DNA of 64,000 nucleotides. Source: Paenibacillus sp. FSL R7-0204 (GTDB lineage Bacteria; Bacillota; Bacilli; Paenibacillales; Paenibacillaceae). Position 1 is the first letter of the stretch, and every line of letters starts with the position of its first letter. The stretch is taken from assembly GCF_038002225.1 (NCBI RefSeq), contig NZ_JBBOCA010000001.1:868001-932000 (forward strand). Reading direction: 5' to 3'. The position numbers and the translations under genes were made by a program. The notes under the pieces are model-generated. The model had not been told where the DNA came from. It saw only the letters and a program-made list of their open reading frames with translations, and did not search any database. This document shows positions 8,731 to 17,251 of the stretch, piece after piece.

Positions 8731-9634
8731 AACCTTCTTGCGGCATTTGCGGGAAGGCTTCAAAAACGTATTCCGCAACGGCTGGATGTCGGTGGCGTCC
8801 ATCACTTCCATCGTTGTCTCTCTCTTCGTACTCGGTGTGTTCATCCTGCTGGTGCTCAACGTCAATCAAATTGCGGACAAAGCAGACAGCCAGGTGCAGA
8901 TCAATGTGCATCTGACGCTGAATACGGACCAGAAGATGCGGGAGAAGCTGGAAAACGAAATCGGCAATATGCCGGAAGTCAGCAAGGTGGAGTTCGTCTC
9001 CAAAGAACAGGGCTTGAAGGAATTCCGCGAAGATATGGGGCCGGATGCCGCCGAGCTCCTGGAAGGATTCGATGAAGATAATAATCCGCTGCCGGACAAG
9101 CTGCTCGTTGAAGTCATTGAGCCGACCACAGTTCCGTTTGTAGCGGAGAAGATAGAAGCCCTGAACAAGACGCATGAAGAGCAGCCGATCTACAAGGTGA
9201 ACTACGGTAAAGGCTCTGTGGAGACTTTATTCAAGGTGACCAAGGCGGTGCGGAATATCGGGTTTATTTTTGTAGCGGGACTGGCGCTGATGTCGATGTT
9301 CCTGATCTCGAATACTATCCGGGTAACGATTCTGGCCCGCCGCAAGGAAATCGGCATTATGAAGCTCGTGGGCGCGACGAATTATTTCATCCGCTGGCCC
9401 TTTTTTATCGAAGGCGCTCTAATCGGATTGATTGGTTCAGTGGTAACCTCGGGTGCACTCTACGCCGGTTACAGCAGTCTGGTGGCTTCTGTGAAGGGAG
9501 ATCCGATGCTGGGGCTGCAGCTGATTCCGTTTGAGAATATCTGGTTGCTGCTGTGCGGGCTGCTGGTGGGCCTCGGGGTACTGATTGGCGTATGGGGCAG
9601 CACGGTGTCGATCCGCAAGTTCTTGAAGGTATAG
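8720..9634 (+). CDS. ftsX: Cell division permease FtsX
   Basis: 304 residues with the FtsX topology: an amphipathic cytoplasmic N-terminus (RHLREGFKNVFRNGWMSVAS), TM1 at about 25-45, a large extracellular domain (about 48-170) and three C-terminal membrane helices in an FtsX fold (about 175-300, with ARRKEIGIMKLVGAT). The extracellular loop contacts wall hydrolases or their activators. The next gene encodes a coiled-coil M23 protein, a natural partner. Confidence 0.95.
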   Translation: MSFKTFLRHLREGFKNVFRNGWMSVASITSIVVSLFVLGVFILLVLNVNQIADKADSQVQINVHLTLNTDQKMREKLENEIGNMPEVSKVEFVSKEQGLKEFREDMGPDAAELLEGFDEDNNPLPDKLLVEVIEPTTVPFVAEKIEALNKTHEEQPIYKVNYGKGSVETLFKVTKAVRNIGFIFVAGLALMSMFLISNTIRVTILARRKEIGIMKLVGATNYFIRWPFFIEGALIGLIGSVVTSGALYAGYSSLVASVKGDPMLGLQLIPFENIWLLLCGLLVGLGVLIGVWGSTVSIRKFLKV

Positions 9635-9677
9635 CCTGTATGATTCACATTATTGAACAAAGGACGGAGAGTGCAAG

Positions 9678-11003
9678 TTGAAAAGAATTGCTGCCGGAAT
9701 GGCCGTAATATTGCTGGCTGTCACAATGTTCGGGCCCTCTGACGGGTATGCGAAGAAAACAAGCGTTGCCGAAATTGACAAGCAGCTGAAGCAGCTGCAG
9801 CAGGAGGTCCAGGCGGCCAAGGCGGCGCAGGAGAAGGCGGACTCCCGTAATCAGGAAGCGAAGCACTATAAGAATAAGACCACGCTGAATTTGGACTATG
9901 TGCTGGGGCAGATTGCACAGGTGAAGGGTGAGATGACCACGATATCCGGCAAAATTGCCAGCACGGAGAAGTCGCTTACCGTGACGGCAACGGAGCTGGA
10001 TGATGCTGAGGCGCGCGTGGCCTCCCGTGAAAAACTGCTGGAATCCCGTGTCCGTCTCATGTACACGGATGGCGCAGTCTCCTATCTGGATGTATTGCTG
10101 TCCTCGACCAGCTTCTCCGACTTCCTGGACCGGGCCGATTCCCTGAAGATGATCGTGGATCAGGATCAGGATCTGCTGGTGCAGCATAAGCTGGACAAGC
10201 AGACGGTGATTGCCAAGAAGCAGGAGCTGGAAGGGCAATATGCAACGGCGAAGCAGCTGTATACCGATCTGGAAGCCCAGCGCAGTATGCTGAAGGAGAA
10301 GGAAGCGGAGAAGCAGGAACTCATCGCTTATTATGATGAGGAGATTCAGAATTCGGAGGTTATCTCTGCTGAACAGGATGCTAAGCTGGTAGAGCTGGCT
10401 AGCAGCCGCTCTTCTCTGGAAGCGCAGAAGGACAAGCTTAAGGCGGAGGAAGCGGCGCGCAGAGCGGCTGCAGCGAAGGCTGAGGCGCAGCGCCGGGCGG
10501 CAGTAGCCGCAGCCAAGGCGGCCGAAGCTGCCAAGGCCGCGAAGGCCTCCAGGTCTTCGGGCGGCGACAGCTCCTCCGTTGCGAGCGCAGAAGAATATTC
10601 CGGTGGAGACGGTCCTTACCTGCGGCCGGTTGGCTACGCGCGGATCTCTTCTCCTTTTGGCTACCGTACACATCCGGTGACACATGAAGTCGGCAAGCTG
10701 CATACCGGTATAGACTTTGCCGTGCCGCAGGGTACGAGTATTCATGCGGCAGATTCCGGTACAGTTGTGGTAGCACGCTGGTATAGCGGCTATGGTTATT
10801 GTGTCATTATTGACCATGGCGGCGGGGTATGGACGCTGTACGGTCACATCCGCGAAGGCGGCATTAGAGTGAACGAGGGAGAACGGGTGGAGCGCGGACA
10901 GACGATTGCGGAATCCGGTTCAACGGGACGTTCTACCGGCCCGCATCTGCATTTTGAAGTGCGGATCAACGGGAAACCGGTGAATCCTATGCCTTATCTG
11001 TAA
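9678..11003 (+). CDS. Secreted coiled-coil M23 peptidase (EnvC-like murein hydrolase or activator)
   Basis: 441 residues starting at TTG 9678, with GGACGGAGAG upstream. Signal peptide residues 1-25; two long coiled-coil stretches (about 28-120 and 175-275, the second Ala/Lys/Glu-rich); a Ser/Gly linker; and a C-terminal LytM/M23 domain (about 318-437). The zinc ligands and catalytic His appear intact (FGYRTHP, KLHTGIDFAVP, GPHLHFEV), so unlike E. coli EnvC it may be an active endopeptidase. The position directly after ftsEX, with the same coiled coil plus LytM layout as EnvC, supports control by FtsEX across the membrane. Confidence 0.9.
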   Translation: MKRIAAGMAVILLAVTMFGPSDGYAKKTSVAEIDKQLKQLQQEVQAAKAAQEKADSRNQEAKHYKNKTTLNLDYVLGQIAQVKGEMTTISGKIASTEKSLTVTATELDDAEARVASREKLLESRVRLMYTDGAVSYLDVLLSSTSFSDFLDRADSLKMIVDQDQDLLVQHKLDKQTVIAKKQELEGQYATAKQLYTDLEAQRSMLKEKEAEKQELIAYYDEEIQNSEVISAEQDAKLVELASSRSSLEAQKDKLKAEEAARRAAAAKAEAQRRAAVAAAKAAEAAKAAKASRSSGGDSSSVASAEEYSGGDGPYLRPVGYARISSPFGYRTHPVTHEVGKLHTGIDFAVPQGTSIHAADSGTVVVARWYSGYGYCVIIDHGGGVWTLYGHIREGGIRVNEGERVERGQTIAESGSTGRSTGPHLHFEVRINGKPVNPMPYL

Positions 11004-11246
11004 GTGGACTGAGCGGATATATTTCAAGTGTGGCTGAACTATATAGATTGAACTAAAAAATTCAAGTTAAGGGGAAGTCCAAATATTCTCTGGAGCCACG
11101 GCCAATCCCAAAACATAAAAATCATCAGTTCAATTTATAAAATAAATATATTTTCGTGCTGCGGCATATACTGGAAGAGATGCCGTTTCTCATGGAACGG
11201 GCCCATGCTGGTGTTAAGATGGACAAGAAGGGACGGTGGGAACATC

Positions 11247-12713
11247 ATGTTAAAGAAAAGCACTGCGGCCTTTATGATCGTTGCGGCACTGCTGTGCGGC
11301 AGTCTGCTGACCCTGGGCGTGACCGGTTATGTGCAGGTATTCGGACAAGCCGCAGGTGAAGGGCTGGCGACGGTCCTGCAGACTGCCGGACTACAGGAGA
11401 AGGAATCGAAGAAGCTGGGTACCGCTCTTAGCCTGATCGAGAGCAATTATTATGAGAAGGTCGACCGGGAGAAGCTGATTGACGGTGCGGTCAACGGAAT
11501 GATGGAAGCACTGGGCGACCCGTATTCGAACTACATGGGCAAGGAGACGGCACAGCGGTTCGAGGAGAGCATTGAAGGCTCCTTCTCGGGGATTGGCGCT
11601 GAAGTCTCCTCCGACAACGGCAAGGTCGTTGTAGTCTCCCCTATCAAGGGCTCACCGGCAGAGAAGGCCGGCATTCAAGCCAAGGATGTGATCCTCTCCG
11701 TTAATGGCGAATCGCTGGAAGGGCTGGAGCTGAATGCGGCTGTAGCCAAAATCCGCGGTCCCAAGGGCAGCAAGGCGACCCTGAAGGTCCAGCGGACCGG
11801 AACAGCAGAGCCGCTGCAATTCGTCATCACCCGTGATGATGTCAGACTGGAGACAGTCTATGGGAAGATGGAGAAGGAGCATGTCGGTGTGATCGAGGTT
11901 ACGCAGTTCTCACAAAATACCTCGGAGCGGTTCAAGGAAGAGCTGACGAAGCTGGAGAAGCAGGGCATGAAGGGACTCGTTATTGATGTCCGCAATGACC
12001 CGGGCGGTGTGCTGCCGGTCGTCATTGAGATGGTTGAGCAGTTCGTTCCTTCCGGCAAGGCCATCGTACAGGTGGAGGACAAGAACAAGCGGCGCGAGAT
12101 CAGCACCTCGAAGGGATCAAGCAAGAAGTATCCGGTAGTCGTGCTGATGAACAAAGGCAGTGCGAGCGCTTCTGAGATCATGGCCGGAGCCCTGCAGCAA
12201 TCTGCCGGAGCCAAGCTGATCGGGGAGAATTCGTTCGGCAAAGGAACCGTGCAGACCAGCTTCGAGGAGCAGCTCGGTGACGGAAGCCTGCTTAAGATCA
12301 CGATTGCCAAGTGGCTGACGCCTGACGGCACCTGGATTCACGGCAAGGGCATTAAGCCGGATATCGCCGTAGCCCAGCCGGATTACTTCTCGGTGGCGCC
12401 GATTAACAAAAGCGTTACGCTGCAATATAATATGAACAATGCAGATGTCAAAAGTGCACAGACCATGCTGGATGGGCTAGGCTACAAGCCGGGCCGCAAG
12501 GACGGCTACTTCGATGCCGGGACCAAAGAAGCCGTCAAGAAATTCCAGAGCGCAGCCAAGCTGAAATCGACAGGCTCGATTGATGCCAAGACCGCGGAAG
12601 CGCTGGAGCTGGCGCTGATCAAGGTCATCCAAGATCCGGTGAATGACAATCAGCGGAATAAGGGGATCGAAGAAATTCAGAAGGAAATCAAGGCTGCGGC
12701 GTCGAAAAAGTAA
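11247..12713 (+). CDS. ctpB: S41 C-terminal processing protease with PG-binding domain
   Basis: 488 residues from ATG 11247, chosen because it opens directly into a signal or anchor segment (MLKKSTAAFMIVAALL); the in-frame ATG at 11205 has no good ribosome site. Domains: an N-terminal dimerisation helix region, PDZ (about 100-180), the S41 protease core (about 190-370) with the catalytic Ser in SASASEIMAG and Lys in FGKGTVQT, and a C-terminal PG_binding_1 domain (about 390-465). In Bacillus the CtpB orthologue cuts regulatory membrane proteins in sporulation signalling, and it too lies by ftsEX and minJ. The symbol is by synteny. Confidence 0.88.
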   Translation: MLKKSTAAFMIVAALLCGSLLTLGVTGYVQVFGQAAGEGLATVLQTAGLQEKESKKLGTALSLIESNYYEKVDREKLIDGAVNGMMEALGDPYSNYMGKETAQRFEESIEGSFSGIGAEVSSDNGKVVVVSPIKGSPAEKAGIQAKDVILSVNGESLEGLELNAAVAKIRGPKGSKATLKVQRTGTAEPLQFVITRDDVRLETVYGKMEKEHVGVIEVTQFSQNTSERFKEELTKLEKQGMKGLVIDVRNDPGGVLPVVIEMVEQFVPSGKAIVQVEDKNKRREISTSKGSSKKYPVVVLMNKGSASASEIMAGALQQSAGAKLIGENSFGKGTVQTSFEEQLGDGSLLKITIAKWLTPDGTWIHGKGIKPDIAVAQPDYFSVAPINKSVTLQYNMNNADVKSAQTMLDGLGYKPGRKDGYFDAGTKEAVKKFQSAAKLKSTGSIDAKTAEALELALIKVIQDPVNDNQRNKGIEEIQKEIKAAASKK

Positions 12714-12740
12714 GAAGGCTGATTTCAGCCTTCTTTTTTT
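12712..12740 (+). terminator. Rho-independent terminator after ctpB-like gene
   Basis: A 10-bp stem AGAAGGCTGA / TCAGCCTTCT with a two-base loop, then a T-rich tail. It overlaps the stop codon of the protease gene. Confidence 0.88.
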
Positions 12741-12917
12741 CTTTGATTGGGATATTATCATTTAATTCTGTTTTTAATTGTGGCCCGAATGAATGTGAAA
12801 AACAGCATGTGCTGGCATGCAGGTAATCCCATGTATCCCTTAGGATGAATTTGGTCTTTAAAATTTTAAATAAAGTATTATATATGTTCTAGGCTATGAA
12901 AAGGAGTGTGCGAACCG

Positions 12918-14240
12918 TTGAATGTCCTCCCGGAGCTGCTGACCAGCTTAGGCACAGCAGTCCTACATCTGCTGATGCAGCCCTATTACTATATCGCTAT
13001 TCTATTTATTGCCCTGTATTACCGCAGACAGGTAGCCCTGGAACGGAAGCTTATTCATGTGAAGCTGCATAGCTGGGGACCGGAAACCTGGCGGACCGTC
13101 TGGACCGGCGGCCTCATGGGGCTGGTGGTCTCCCTTGCCGCAGTTGCACTGGGAGTTTCGTTATCCTATACGGCTGTAGCCTGTATCTGGGTAGTCAGCC
13201 TTGTTTTAACGCTGTTTCGGGTGCGTTACTTATGCTTTGCGTATGCCATAGGCGCGCTTGGAATTGTACAGTTTGTACTGTCGTTCTTCCCGGGGACGCT
13301 ACAGAGCGGAGCCGCCGGAACGGTTGCCGGTGCCGTGCGGGCGATGGACATCCCCGCGCTGCTGGCGCTCGCCGCGCTGCTGCACGTGGCCGAGGCGCTG
13401 CTGGCGCGCTGGCAGGGGCCCCGGCTGGCGACGCCGCTGTTCCTTGCCGGCAAGCGCGGCAAGGTGGTGGGCGGCTACCAGCTGCAGGCCTTCTGGCCGC
13501 TGCCGCTGTTCGTGCTGATTCCCGCAGGCACGGGAATCGGTGAACTGCCGTGGCATCCGCTGCTGGGCGGGGGCCTCGGCCTGGTCTCGCTGCCGGTCAT
13601 CATCGGCTTCAGCGAGATGACCCAGGGCATGCTGCCCGGACGCAAGGCGGCCCGGACGTTCGGACGGCTGCTGATCTACAGCGCCGTCCTGCTCGGCCTC
13701 AGCCTGCTTGCGGATCTATGGAGCCCGCTGACGGTGGTCGCGGCGCTCGCGGCTATTCTGCTGCACGAAGGTTTAAGCTGGTACAGCGCTCTGGAGGAGC
13801 GCAGCCTTAGCCCCGTATTCGTGCATCCCCCTGCCGGCCGCAAGGTGCTGGCCGTGCTGCAGGGCAGCCCCGCGCAGGAGCTGGGCATCCTGCCCGGCGA
13901 GATCCTGCTGAAGGTCAACGGGGTCCTGTTGACCAGCGCGGCGCAGCTGCATGAGGCGCTGCGCATGAACCCCGCGTTCTGCAAGCTGGAGGTGCAGAAC
14001 CGCGAAGGAGAGAGCAAGTATCTGCAGCGCGCGATCTATGCCGGGGACCATCATCAGCTCGGCATCATTCTGGTGCCGGACCCGGACGGGGGCATCACCG
14101 CAGAGACCAAGCCGTCCAGCATCTTCAGCATTATCGGGATGCGGACAGGCATCCGGAAGCGGGGAGTGCAGGGTGACCAGCTGGGCCGGACGAAGAAGAC
14201 TTCGCCGGCAGAGGCCAAGCAGGAATCTGCTGGCGTCTGA
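12918..14240 (+). CDS. minJ: MinJ-like polytopic membrane protein with PDZ domain
   Basis: 440 residues. The TTG at 12918 is preferred to the GTG at 12906 because AAGGAG (12901-12906) overlaps the latter and is well spaced from the former. Seven or more hydrophobic segments fill residues 1-300, followed by a PDZ domain (about 305-385; VLQGSPAQELGILPGEILL) and a basic, disordered tail. In B. subtilis minJ lies in the same neighbourhood as ctpB and ftsEX; MinJ links DivIVA to MinCD at poles and septa. No swrA-like gene lies between. The identification rests on topology and synteny. The 13330-13560 and 13850-14000 stretches are markedly G+C-rich compared with flanking DNA. Confidence 0.72.
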   Translation: MNVLPELLTSLGTAVLHLLMQPYYYIAILFIALYYRRQVALERKLIHVKLHSWGPETWRTVWTGGLMGLVVSLAAVALGVSLSYTAVACIWVVSLVLTLFRVRYLCFAYAIGALGIVQFVLSFFPGTLQSGAAGTVAGAVRAMDIPALLALAALLHVAEALLARWQGPRLATPLFLAGKRGKVVGGYQLQAFWPLPLFVLIPAGTGIGELPWHPLLGGGLGLVSLPVIIGFSEMTQGMLPGRKAARTFGRLLIYSAVLLGLSLLADLWSPLTVVAALAAILLHEGLSWYSALEERSLSPVFVHPPAGRKVLAVLQGSPAQELGILPGEILLKVNGVLLTSAAQLHEALRMNPAFCKLEVQNREGESKYLQRAIYAGDHHQLGIILVPDPDGGITAETKPSSIFSIIGMRTGIRKRGVQGDQLGRTKKTSPAEAKQESAGV

Positions 14241-14305
14241 CGGCGTCTGACGGTAGATTACCAACGTAATTGGCTCCCCCAGCGGCTGCTGGTGCGGAAG
14301 GTTAA

Positions 14306-14351
14306 AGAGGCCCGTTCTTTCTGAACTAAGTTCAGGGAGAACGGGCCTTTT
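14306..14351 (+). terminator. Rho-independent terminator after minJ-like gene
   Basis: An 11-bp perfect stem AGGCCCGTTCT / AGAACGGGCCT with an inner CTGAACT/AGTTCAG hairpin and a short T run. Confidence 0.85.
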
Positions 14352-14393
14352 ATGTTTGTTAAGGAAATGGTGTAAGGTACCTGGAATATATGC

Positions 14394-14619
14394 GAAAAAA
14401 CCGACCACATTCGGCGCTGCATGGGCACATGGACCAAATGTAATCGAAAAACCGACCACATTCGGCGCTGCTTGGGCATGTAGACCAAATGTAATCGAAA
14501 AACCGACCACATTCGGCGCTGCGTGGGCATGTGGACCAAATGTAATCGAAAAACCGATCACATTCGGCGCTGATTGTGTGCGTGGACCAAATGTAATCGA
14601 AAAACCGACTACGTTCGGA
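14394..14619. repeat. 51-bp tandem repeat array, four full units and one partial
   Basis: Units begin at 14394 (52 bases, one extra A), 14446, 14497, 14548 and 14599 (partial). Each opens GAAAAACCGACCACATTCGG and ends ACCAAATGTAATC; the middle 12 bases vary. ACATTCGG and CCAAATGT are near inverted repeats, so each unit can form an imperfect hairpin. Because 51 is divisible by 3, both strands show open frames with 17-residue repeats; these have no ribosome sites and are taken as artefacts. The array occupies most of the 547-base gap between the minJ-like gene and the response regulator. Confidence 0.93.
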
Positions 14620-14648
14620 CGGAGCGGATCGCACTAAGCACCGGAATT

Positions 14649-14732
14649 CCTGCAAATGATGCAATAATGTACCCGTAGCCCGTAACATTTTTAGAAGAAT
14701 CCTGCAAAATGTGCAACAATGCGGCTCCAGAC
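14649..14732. repeat. Degenerate two-copy direct repeat
   Basis: CCTGCAAATGATGCAATAATG at 14649 (key part CCTGCAAA..TGCAA.AATG) recurs at 14701 as CCTGCAAAATGTGCAACAATG, a spacing of 52 bases. It lies directly after the 51-bp array but shows no sequence similarity to it. Confidence 0.55.
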
Positions 14733-14787
14733 AAGCGGCCCGTGAGAGGAAACGCTCAGAATTGGCGAGAGATAGCATTTCCGTGGC

Positions 14788-15450
14788 TCAAGGGTTCCCC
14801 TGCGTACGCTTCAGATACAGAATCGCAATCTGTGTCCGGTCGCGTACGCCGAGCTTGCTGAGGATGTCGGTTATATAGTTTTTGACGGTGCCTTCGCTCA
14901 GGAACAGCTTGGCGGCGATTTCCTTGTTGGTGAGTCCCTCTGCAATGGAGGTAACGACTGCTTGCTCGGACTTGGTCAGGCCATAGGAAGCAAGCGGCTG
15001 AGCCTCGGGGGCTTCCTGACGCGCGGATGGCTGGAGGAAGCCCGCCAGCTTGCGGGCAATCTCGGGATGAATGAGCATATTGCCCTCATGTACGGTTTTG
15101 ATGCCTTGAATGATCCGGTCCGGCGGGATGTTCTTGAGCAGATATCCGCTGGCTCCGGCGCGCAGAGCCTCAATAATATATTCGTCATCATCGAAGGTGG
15201 TCAGCATCAGGACGGCTAAGGCCGGATAGGCTTCTTTGATCAGCCGTGTGCCTTCCACCCCGTCACATCCCGGCATCCGGATATCCATGAGTACAACATC
15301 CGCTCCGCCGGGCAGCTCCCCCAGCAAGGAGATTGCCTCCCGGCCATTCCCTGCGATTCCGGCCACTTCGATACCGGCATCCAGCCCGATCAATACCTTC
15401 AGGCTCTCGCGGATGAATGAATCATCGTCAACAATCAATACTCTAATCAT
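14788..15450 (-). CDS. NarL/LuxR-family response regulator (LnrK-like)
   Basis: 220 residues: receiver domain (1-120) with the acidic pocket D8-D10, phospho-acceptor D56 (VLMDIRMPG), Thr and Lys switch residues (MLTTFDDD, YLLKNI), and a C-terminal LuxR-type helix-turn-helix (about 150-215; LTKSEQAVVTSIAEGLTNKE). It is the partner of the histidine kinase gene upstream on the same strand, although 444 bases separate them, an unusually long gap for such a pair. The divergent ABC exporter is the likely target, as in LnrJK-LnrLMN (linearmycin resistance) of B. subtilis. Confidence 0.9.
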   Translation of the reverse strand: MIRVLIVDDDSFIRESLKVLIGLDAGIEVAGIAGNGREAISLLGELPGGADVVLMDIRMPGCDGVEGTRLIKEAYPALAVLMLTTFDDDEYIIEALRAGASGYLLKNIPPDRIIQGIKTVHEGNMLIHPEIARKLAGFLQPSARQEAPEAQPLASYGLTKSEQAVVTSIAEGLTNKEIAAKLFLSEGTVKNYITDILSKLGVRDRTQIAILYLKRTQGNP

Positions 15451-15894
15451 GAGTCAGCACCTCTTATCTGTGAATATACTCCCGCTGCCCGTCCCCGGCG
15501 AACTTGATGAGTGTATGCAAACTACCTGGTTGGCTCCATCTCTTATAAGACTAATATAGGAAGTTGGGGGATGCGGCATGCGTTACAGTTGGATAGCGGA
15601 TCAGTCTGCCGATGTTCTAGCGTAGGGAAAATAGTTGGATTTTGAGCATTTGCTAATCCACGAGTGGCCTCTCTGGGGACAACAGTTGGAAAAACGACAC
15701 TTAATTACTCCCGATTTGCCCTACAGCAGTAAAACCATCAGCAGTAGATGCTGTTTTTCCAACTAAATTCCCAAAATCATCGGAAACTGTGAAATTAAGA
15801 TGCGTTTTTCCACTTGCTTCTGGCAGAGGGGGAGCAGCCCCCCGAGAACCGCGAATTATCCGTATGAAGCACTGGTGCATTAACACTCCCCCAT
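15451..15894. other. Non-coding gap with palindromic repeat between kinase and regulator genes
   Basis: 444 bases without a convincing gene. It contains a long-arm inverted repeat (15684-15764, listed separately), another partial arm GTTTTTCCACTT near 15803, and a related AGTTGGATTTT near 15625. Promoter signals for the regulator may be here but none is clear. Confidence 0.6.
15684..15764. repeat. Inverted-repeat element, copy A
   Basis: Perfect 12-base arms AGTTGGAAAAAC (15684-15695) and GTTTTTCCAACT (15753-15764) around a 57-base centre. The same arms with an almost identical 58-base spacing recur at 40812-40891, 25 kb away, showing a dispersed intergenic repeat family. Confidence 0.8.
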
Positions 15895-17058
15895 TCAGCG
15901 CGGCACTCCCTCCGGCTGCCGGTACACGGGCAGCCGGGTGATGACCGTGAACTGCGGCTGCAGCCGCAGCTCCAGCGTCCCGCCCACCATGGAGCAGCGC
16001 TCGCTCATGCCCTTCATGCCCATCCCGCTGCTGCCCGGCAGACGGCTCAGCGGGTCAGCCTCGGGCAGCCTCCCATTATTGCCGGTCTCCATCCGCACTT
16101 CATGCACCGTATAGGTGATCTCCACCCATACGGAGCTGGCCTGCCCGTGCCGCAGCGCATTGGTGATGGCCTCCCGGGCATTTGTGTACAGCACAACCTG
16201 AAGGCTCGGATAGAGCGGATAAGGAATCCCTTGCACCGTATAGGAGGTGGCAATGCCGGTATCGCGGCCCACTTCCTCCAGCAGCCGGTCCAGCGCATAG
16301 GCACCGTCTGACTGCGGAGTAGGGTTAATCCGCTTCAGCGCCGCACGCATATCGTCCATACTGCCCGAGAGCTGATCCCGGATCTGGTTCATCATCTGCA
16401 GTCCCGTTTCCGGTGCGGCAGGGAGGGTGTGGATGGCCGCTTCGGTCATCATCTTGACCCGGATCAGCCGGTGACCGATGTCATCATGCAGCTGGCGGGC
16501 GATCCGCACCCGCTCCTCCGCTTGGGCGGCGGCCTCGACCTGCGAGGCGAACTGGAGCAGCCGCGAGCGGGCCTCTTCCAGCTCGAAATGCTTTTTGCGC
16601 AGCTCATCATAGAGGAATAAGGTGTCGGCACGCCCGCGCCCTGTCCGGAGCAGTAGCAGGTTCAAGCCGGCACACAGCAGGAAGGTGAGGTTCGTGAACA
16701 CAAGCACTGCCGGATCTGCATTCAGCAGGGCAGCATTCAGCAGGGCCAGATGAATACAGAAGAAGGTAAGGGCCGTATTCTTGGGCTGCCGCCGGGTATA
16801 GGAGAGCACCGCAGACAAGGCCGGAAAAACCATCAGCGGCCCGTATTCATAACAAAGCCAGGCAGTGAGCACCAGCTCCATGCCTCCGGTCAGTGCGGCG
16901 GGAGATCCGGATGTCCTTGCACCCAGTGTGACCAGCAGCATCAGCAGCATGAAATGCAGAGTGAACCAGTCATAGTCGGCGAATTCATAGACTTGAATCG
17001 AGAGGATCGCCGGGATTATAAGCAGGCTGTAGCGCAGCAGTATCAGTTCTCTGGTCAA
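15895..17058 (-). CDS. Sensor histidine kinase, HisKA_3 type (LnrJ-like)
   Basis: 387 residues. The N-terminal 140 residues hold five or six short transmembrane helices with almost no extracytoplasmic loop, an intramembrane-sensing layout. A coiled coil (about 150-185) leads to the dimerisation/phospho-acceptor region with H191 (RQLHDDIGHRL), followed by the HATPase_c domain (N box EAITNALRHG, G box SGMGMKGMSERC). The pattern is that of the LiaS/DesK/LnrJ group, which pairs with NarL-type regulators. It is divergent from the three-gene ABC-2 exporter beginning at 17252, the probable regulated target. Confidence 0.9.
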   Translation of the reverse strand: MTRELILLRYSLLIIPAILSIQVYEFADYDWFTLHFMLLMLLVTLGARTSGSPAALTGGMELVLTAWLCYEYGPLMVFPALSAVLSYTRRQPKNTALTFFCIHLALLNAALLNADPAVLVFTNLTFLLCAGLNLLLLRTGRGRADTLFLYDELRKKHFELEEARSRLLQFASQVEAAAQAEERVRIARQLHDDIGHRLIRVKMMTEAAIHTLPAAPETGLQMMNQIRDQLSGSMDDMRAALKRINPTPQSDGAYALDRLLEEVGRDTGIATSYTVQGIPYPLYPSLQVVLYTNAREAITNALRHGQASSVWVEITYTVHEVRMETGNNGRLPEADPLSRLPGSSGMGMKGMSERCSMVGGTLELRLQPQFTVITRLPVYRQPEGVPR

Positions 17059-17251
17059 GTAAGCTCATCCTTTTAGATAAAATATCTCTTTTCTTCAACA
17101 CTCTTCTCAGGTATATCCATCTTAGCATAGGAGCGCTACTCTTCAGGAGATGACTTTCGTCACCTCCGGATCATGACCTTTAGTACCTTCGGCTGTGCCT
17201 GCCCTGCAGTACAATGAGAGTATGAGATTGAAGGAACAAGGGGGCGCAGCA

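Noticed and set aside
9645..10847. 400-residue open frame on the minus strand
   Set aside because: Fully antisense to the M23 coiled-coil gene; low-complexity translation without a ribosome site or known domain.
14394..14619. Possible CRISPR array
   Set aside because: Repeats are directly joined with only 12 variable bases inside a 51-base unit; there are no true spacers and no cas genes.
14356..14637. Open frame encoding a 17-residue repeat protein (and matching minus-strand frames at 13773-14778)
   Set aside because: Arises because the 51-bp repeat is a multiple of three; no ribosome site and open on both strands.
15701..15886. 61-residue minus-strand open frame
   Set aside because: Lies in the inverted-repeat region, no ribosome site or family.
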